NCBI RefSeq assembly: GCF_027594865.1
Contig: NZ_CP089391.1
Location: 2,014,501-2,078,500, forward strand
Direction of reading: 5' to 3'
Source of the DNA: Bradyrhizobium xenonodulans
GTDB taxonomy: Bacteria > Pseudomonadota > Alphaproteobacteria > Rhizobiales > Xanthobacteraceae
DNA length: 64,000 nt
Positions 61,401 through 64,000 of the stretch are shown in pieces (positions within the stretch are counted from its first letter, which is position 1; every line of letters starts with the position of its first letter). Below the pieces are notes generated by a model. That model ran no database searches and was not told where the DNA came from. It was given only the letters and a program-made list of their open reading frames with translations. Position numbers and translations under genes: made by a program.

Positions 61401-61505
61401 ACCGGGTTCCGGATCTTTCTCGTCTTTTGGCCGGAATGCCAGAGGAGCGCCCGCGAGCGCCCGTCGCTCTTCCCAAAGGACTTGCGAAAGGTTCAATGCC
61501 CCCAT
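58467..61505 (-). CDS. Large multi-spanning patatin-like phospholipase
   Basis: A 1012-aa membrane protein. The patatin oxyanion loop is SGGGIRS (99-105); the nucleophile elbow is TVSGGGYIG with Ser145; the catalytic aspartate is Asp818 in TDGGHFENLG. Between the two halves lies a 500-residue insertion with about eight to ten predicted transmembrane helices (about 215-620). Proline-rich residues 25-75 are probably disordered. It should hydrolyse membrane lipid acyl esters from inside the membrane plane. Its substrates and role are unknown. The ATG is at 61505. A 14-bp perfect palindrome lies 129 bases upstream. Confidence 0.88.
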   Translation of the reverse strand: MGALNLSQVLWEERRALAGAPLAFRPKDEKDPEPGPASVPTQPGTEVSPIPTYDLSISNRPGSEASPGSLPPPMDPVPEKLLDIYRQLNTDDRWALCLSGGGIRSAAFALGILQRMAALEVTSKRKDEKEAGPALTQFEYLSTVSGGGYIGSWLSAWLCRERKLGAPNPVVSALNQRYTVDQTRDHEEAEPVSNLRRNSHFLAPSFSSISPDLWSDVAGVLRNLFLNWILLVPPMILAVLITKALSFAVIDAHKITTDNTSGWFLGLMIVPTICFLMSLSFSAANRPARGCINVPQPRFLLCDLAPFLIGAALLVFVLQSQYGLSTLTKVTDTLGFKFDAQVKGARFYFNVIMRGAILGVLFFFLSWVLARAWPLVFGRSAQQSLAKRPKHPWIDLFAWCVAGAAFGLLSAAGLALLWYYSPPGADTAAARFACVLGLPWIVMARIVADVIYISFAESLSEVDVGLEFQARSSGLFTLAYIGWLLWFGLVLGAPPAATWIEGMLGIATVPSLATGGGISGLVSVILGASSKTRAAAEQVSGFRQYLGLNTIAAIAAAIFAAALVALLSIGWDAAFKSFEAGADHLPWMVVIVAGLLLVLLITAASRVLSINRYSLHSIYRNRLVRAFLGASRHEKDRDKTKNAFTDFDSSDSPYLHELWEHGVQPRGTNWKPFHVISGALNLVSSKNLAWQERMAAPFTFSPLHCGSGSAAFSDGAYRTTYATTKQPHPYGGPPLGLTLGTAMAISGAAVSPSMGYNSSPGVAFLMALFNVRLGWWLANPRGDNPDYAKAKPPFALRPFFMEMFGLTSETERWVYLTDGGHFENLGLYEMVRRRCRVIVVSDAGCDPDYTFEDLGNALRKIWIDLGVRIDLRGLDLLKKRFTERPSPAQDGPYWAIGDIRYSEADGGQSQDGLLLYFKSGLHGTEPMGVLSYAIAHATFPHETTLNQFFSESQFESYRALGYEIAERAFKTGGGLAVDAATGAAPTFLSIVKKLKSEIPPEGKPVAAVLGTH

Positions 61506-61633
61506 GACACCAGCCCCGTTTCATCGCGATGGCCCAGGCGGTTCATTCAGCGCTGCCGTCAGGATTCCTCCTGGTCGGCGGGCAAGCGTGGCCTCGGCGG
61601 GTACAGGCTAGCGATATGGGCGGCGGCAAGCGT

Positions 61634-61647
61634 GTGAAGTACTTCAC
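61634..61647. promoter_or_regulatory. Perfect palindrome upstream of the patatin gene
   Basis: GTGAAGTACTTCAC is a 14-bp perfect palindrome in the 237-bp gap between the patatin start (61505) and the end of the phage-like pair (61743). Beside it on the minus strand is TTGATAATATACC, an AT-rich promoter-like stretch in otherwise GC-rich DNA. It looks like an operator; the regulator is unknown. Confidence 0.5.
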
Positions 61648-61742
61648 AATGGTGGGTATATTATCAACGTTGGGTTGTCGCAGGGGCAGAGCAAAGAGAC
61701 GTCGCCCAAGTCGAGAGAGCGACGGCGGCGTCTTAGGGGAAA

Positions 61743-62012
61743 TCACTCCAGCTGGCGCAGCAGCTCTTGCGCTTCGTCAAGCAGTCGCCGCACTTGTCCC
61801 CGCTCGGCCGCGGCTTCCCGCGAAAACAGTCCGTGTTTCCGCGCATTCCCGTTTCCTTTCGGTGCGCCGCATCGTCGGCCGCCGCCATGCATGCGGCAGC
61901 GCATCTTGCCCCGCGCCGCCGGCGCGCAGCAGGGAGCGCCGTGGCGCGTCGTGGCGCCGCAGCGCGGGCTCGCCCGCATCGGGCCGGTGTCGCGGGCATG
62001 ATCGCTGGTCAC
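61743..62012 (-). CDS. Small Cys/His-rich phage-type protein (HGG motif)
   Basis: An 89-aa protein from a GTG at 62012. It has a Cys/His cluster, SPRCGATTRHGAPCC, KMRCRMHGGG and CGAPKGNGNARKHGLFS: five cysteines (18, 28, 29, 39, 48) and His42 in a pattern that suggests a zinc-binding knuckle. The C-terminal 25 residues form a helix (VRRLLDEAQELL). The RMHGG...GAPKGNxNAxKHG motif is typical of small proteins near phage terminase genes, including ones I recall in Bradyrhizobium. The GTG overlaps the TGA of the preceding gene. Confidence 0.7.
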   Translation of the reverse strand: MTSDHARDTGPMRASPRCGATTRHGAPCCAPAARGKMRCRMHGGGRRCGAPKGNGNARKHGLFSREAAAERGQVRRLLDEAQELLRQLE

Positions 62013-62611
62013 AGGTTGGCGCCTTTTGCGTCCCTCGGCTCCGCCTCCGCGGCAAGCACGTTCGCATGCTGGGTGACGTTGCCGACGATCGCCCGTCCGC
62101 CGTCCTGCACCGACAGGTTCTGCACCGTGATCGCGCGTTCGTCGCTGTTGCGGTGGCGGCCCAGCGCCTCGACCTGAGCGGCGAAGGTGCGGCAGAGCCG
62201 GGTCATTGCGCGGGTGACGCTTTCCTGTTGCGGAAGATCGTCGGTGCAGGCGAGCCGGCATGCGCAGCGCATCGCGGCCACGTGAACCGAGACCATCTGG
62301 GGCACCAGCATGGCTTCGATGGAATCCTTCGGTGCAATGCTCTTGATCGTCGAGATCATGAAGGCGAGATTGGCCTCGTCGGGCTTCTGTCCGGTCGCGC
62401 TGGCCTTGACCAACTGCCTCAGCATGCCGTGCAGCGCGTCACGGTCGACGGCGCCGAGCGCCTCGGCCAGCAACCGCTCGCCGGCTTGCGGGTCCGGATG
62501 GTGGATCGCAATGCGCCGCTTGTAGAGTTTGACGCGCGGGCTCGCGGTGGGGCCGCTGCGATGGTCCGCCGCAAGCGGCGAGGTGATGTGGCGTTCGAGA
62601 GCTGTCGTCAT
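62009..62611 (-). CDS. Hypothetical protein paired with the HGG protein
   Basis: A 200-aa, mainly helical protein. RVKLYKRRIAIHHPDPQAGE near the start, LAEALGAVDRDALHGMLRQLV in the middle, and RAMTRLCRTFAAQVEALGRHR later; no signal peptide or membrane helix. I do not recognise a family, but its 4-base overlap (GTGA) with the HGG gene implies a two-gene operon, and phage-derived origin is likely. ATG 62611 is chosen; the longer frame crosses a palindrome and has no family support. Confidence 0.65.
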   Translation of the reverse strand: MTTALERHITSPLAADHRSGPTASPRVKLYKRRIAIHHPDPQAGERLLAEALGAVDRDALHGMLRQLVKASATGQKPDEANLAFMISTIKSIAPKDSIEAMLVPQMVSVHVAAMRCACRLACTDDLPQQESVTRAMTRLCRTFAAQVEALGRHRNSDERAITVQNLSVQDGGRAIVGNVTQHANVLAAEAEPRDAKGANL

Positions 62612-63016
62612 GTGCGATGTCCTTTGCTGACGCAGGCACGCGCGAGCGAGCATTCGCTCGCTGCGCGCGGATGCGAATTTCGGGATGTTGATGAAGGGCT
62701 TACGCGCAACAGCATCGGCGTGGCCTCGGCCATTCCGGTGGGGACGCAGACGATGGTTGCGATGATGGCATTCTGCCAGTGTTTTGCCCGACGAGTCAAA
62801 ACCGCGTTGCGAGGCCAGTAAGTCCTTGTTCTCGCTGGCGCCGCCTACTGTGCATGGGGTTGTTTTCGCATTTTTTGTTTGGAAGCCGGCCTCTCGTGCC
62901 GCGCGGCGGAATGCCGGCGCGCAAACGCGATTGCGAAAACCGGTGCGACCGCTAATCATGAACCAGGATGCGCCGCGTCATGCAAAAGCGGCAGCGAGCG
63001 TCCGGGGAGAGAACGA
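62612..63016. other. Intergenic stretch with an 8-bp inverted repeat
   Basis: A 405-base gap between the phage-like pair and the Bug-type gene. I see no gene. At 62642-62661 GCGAGCGA-GCAT-TCGCTCGC is a perfect hairpin 30 bases upstream of the 200-aa gene's start, in its likely promoter or leader. The rest has no distinct structure. Confidence 0.5.
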
Positions 63017-63991
63017 ATGCAACGAACGCTTCGCCTGCTGGCGATCGTCGCCGGATTGTGCGTGACGACCGAGGCTCTCGCGCAAAAATATCCGGTGCGG
63101 CCGGTCAAGATCGTGGTCGGCTTCAGCGCCGGCGGCCCGGTCGACGTGGTCGCGCGCATCGTCGCCGACCGCTTGAGCAACAAGCTCGGACAGCCCTTCG
63201 TGGTCGAGAACCGCGCCGGCGCCAACGGCATGATCGCGGCCGAAGGCGTCGCGCGTGCGGAGGCGGACGGCTACACCATCCTCGCCTGCAACTCGTCCAC
63301 GATCACGCTCAACAGGACGCTGTTCAGGGATATCCGCTACGATCCGGAAAAGGACTTCGCGCCGCTCACCACCGTCGTATCGGCGCCGCTCGTCCTCGTC
63401 GTCAATCCCGAGAATCCCAGGACGGCTGATATCAACACCGTGGCCGATCTCGTCGCAGCCGCAAAGGCGGCGCCCGGCGCGCTCGCTTACGGCTCGGGCG
63501 GCAACGGCAATCTCGCCCATCTCGCCATGGAGCTGCTCAGCCAGAAGGCCGGCGTCAAGCTGATCCACGTGCCCTATCGCGGCGGCGCGGCGTCCGAGGT
63601 CGGCATCCTCGCGCAGGAGGTCCTGGCGGTGTTCGATCCGCTCTCCGCCGTGCCGCTGGTGAAGGCCGGAAAGCTGCGCGCGCTCGCGGTGTCGTCGGCC
63701 GCGCGGCTGCCGGCGCTGCCGGATGTTCCGACAGTCGCGGAAGCAGGCTATCCCGGCTTCGACATCTCGTTCTGGGTCGGCTTCTTCATGCCGAAGACGA
63801 CGCCCGCGCCGATCCTGGAGACGCTGCACCGGGAGATCGTCACGGCGGCCAAGGATCCAGCGGCCGCAGAGAAGCTCGGCTCACAAGGCGTCGTCAGCCT
63901 GCTCAGCCCGGCTGAGTACGCGGCAAAGATCGCGAAGGAGACGAAGGAGCTTGCCGAGGTCGTGGTCGCCGCGAACATCAAGGCGGAGTAG
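63017..63991 (+). CDS. Bug/TctC-type tripartite tricarboxylate transporter substrate-binding protein
   Basis: A 324-aa periplasmic binding protein. The signal peptide RTLRLLAIVAGLCVTTEALA ends near residue 22. Mature segments KYPVRPVKIVVGFSAGGPVDVVARI, GQPFVVENRAGANGMIAAEGVA and GSGGNGNLAHLAMEL are the Bug family core. RGGAASEVGILAQEVLAVFDPLSA follows. It binds a carboxylic acid or related compound for a TctAB-type importer that is not in the window. GGGGAGAGAAC precedes the ATG at 63017. The gene is complete: its stop is 9 bases before the end of the window. Confidence 0.93.
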   Translation: MQRTLRLLAIVAGLCVTTEALAQKYPVRPVKIVVGFSAGGPVDVVARIVADRLSNKLGQPFVVENRAGANGMIAAEGVARAEADGYTILACNSSTITLNRTLFRDIRYDPEKDFAPLTTVVSAPLVLVVNPENPRTADINTVADLVAAAKAAPGALAYGSGGNGNLAHLAMELLSQKAGVKLIHVPYRGGAASEVGILAQEVLAVFDPLSAVPLVKAGKLRALAVSSAARLPALPDVPTVAEAGYPGFDISFWVGFFMPKTTPAPILETLHREIVTAAKDPAAAEKLGSQGVVSLLSPAEYAAKIAKETKELAEVVVAANIKAE

Positions 63992-64000
63992 GGCGCGTCA

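Noticed and set aside
1..64000. CRISPR arrays and insertion sequences
   Set aside because: No regularly spaced identical repeats and no transposase-like protein were found in the sequence.

Overview
The window comes from the chromosome of an alphaproteobacterium, almost certainly a Bradyrhizobium or close relative. The evidence is the high GC content with strong third-position GC, a ROSE-type RNA thermometer upstream of an Hsp20 gene, EcfG-type promoters (GGAAC-N16-CGTT), an alphaproteobacterial LexA box (GTTC-N7-GTTC), an avidin homologue, and several intergenic palindromic repeats that I associate with that genus. Genus assignment is an inference from memory; no search was run.

Layout, left to right. 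0-7 kb: tail of a surface-antigen-like gene, a class B DnaJ, an ECF sigma/anti-sigma pair, then fabI, a histidine phosphatase, aroC and a class III nucleotide cyclase. 7-10 kb (minus strand): clpS, then a fluoride-resistance operon: fluoride riboswitch, intrinsic terminator, MFS transporter, two crcB genes and a DUF190 gene. 10-27 kb: mostly core metabolism and RNA modification (VWA/DUF1194 protein, two enoyl-CoA hydratases, a Tat-type nitroreductase-like protein, an RlmD/TrmA-like RNA methyltransferase coupled to tlyA, a nucleoside deoxyribosyltransferase, dxs, xseB, a histone-deacetylase-like hydrolase, a 5'-nucleotidase, an MFS carrier and an acyl-CoA dehydrogenase).

27.2-30.8 kb is a small genomic island in the 3' end of tRNA-Gln(UUG). 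It is bounded by a perfect 45-bp direct repeat and contains a decayed tenA, a 76-aa protein, an SOS-regulated dinB and a DUF899 protein, but no visible integrase. 30.8-33.1 kb: a VOC protein and a CoA transferase. 33-41 kb is a stress-associated block: DUF892 ferritin-like protein, DUF2934 protein, small exported and hypothetical proteins, a VOC protein, an isochorismatase-fold hydrolase, a flavoprotein reductase overlapping a thioredoxin-reductase-like protein, a DUF72 gene broken by an amber codon, and Hsp20 behind a ROSE element. Two exact EcfG promoter motifs lie in this block, which suggests control by the general stress response.

41-52 kb is a catabolic region. A LacI regulator lies beside a 16-bp palindromic operator and a solute-binding protein. 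Next come a dihydrodipicolinate-synthase-family aldolase and, on the other strand, an SSS symporter, a four-Asp-box sialidase-like protein and an SDR behind overlapping palindromes, followed by an M20 amidohydrolase, an enolase-superfamily dehydratase and a second M20 peptidase. The likely substrate is a sugar acid or sialic-acid-like compound. 52-64 kb: an outer-membrane beta-barrel, an MFS carrier, a membrane-anchored TAXI-type protein, a signal-less avidin downstream of a CYTH-CHAD phosphatase, a 1012-aa membrane patatin, a coupled phage-like gene pair with an HGG Cys/His motif, and a Bug-type solute-binding protein.

No CRISPR array, rRNA, replication origin or intact insertion sequence was seen.
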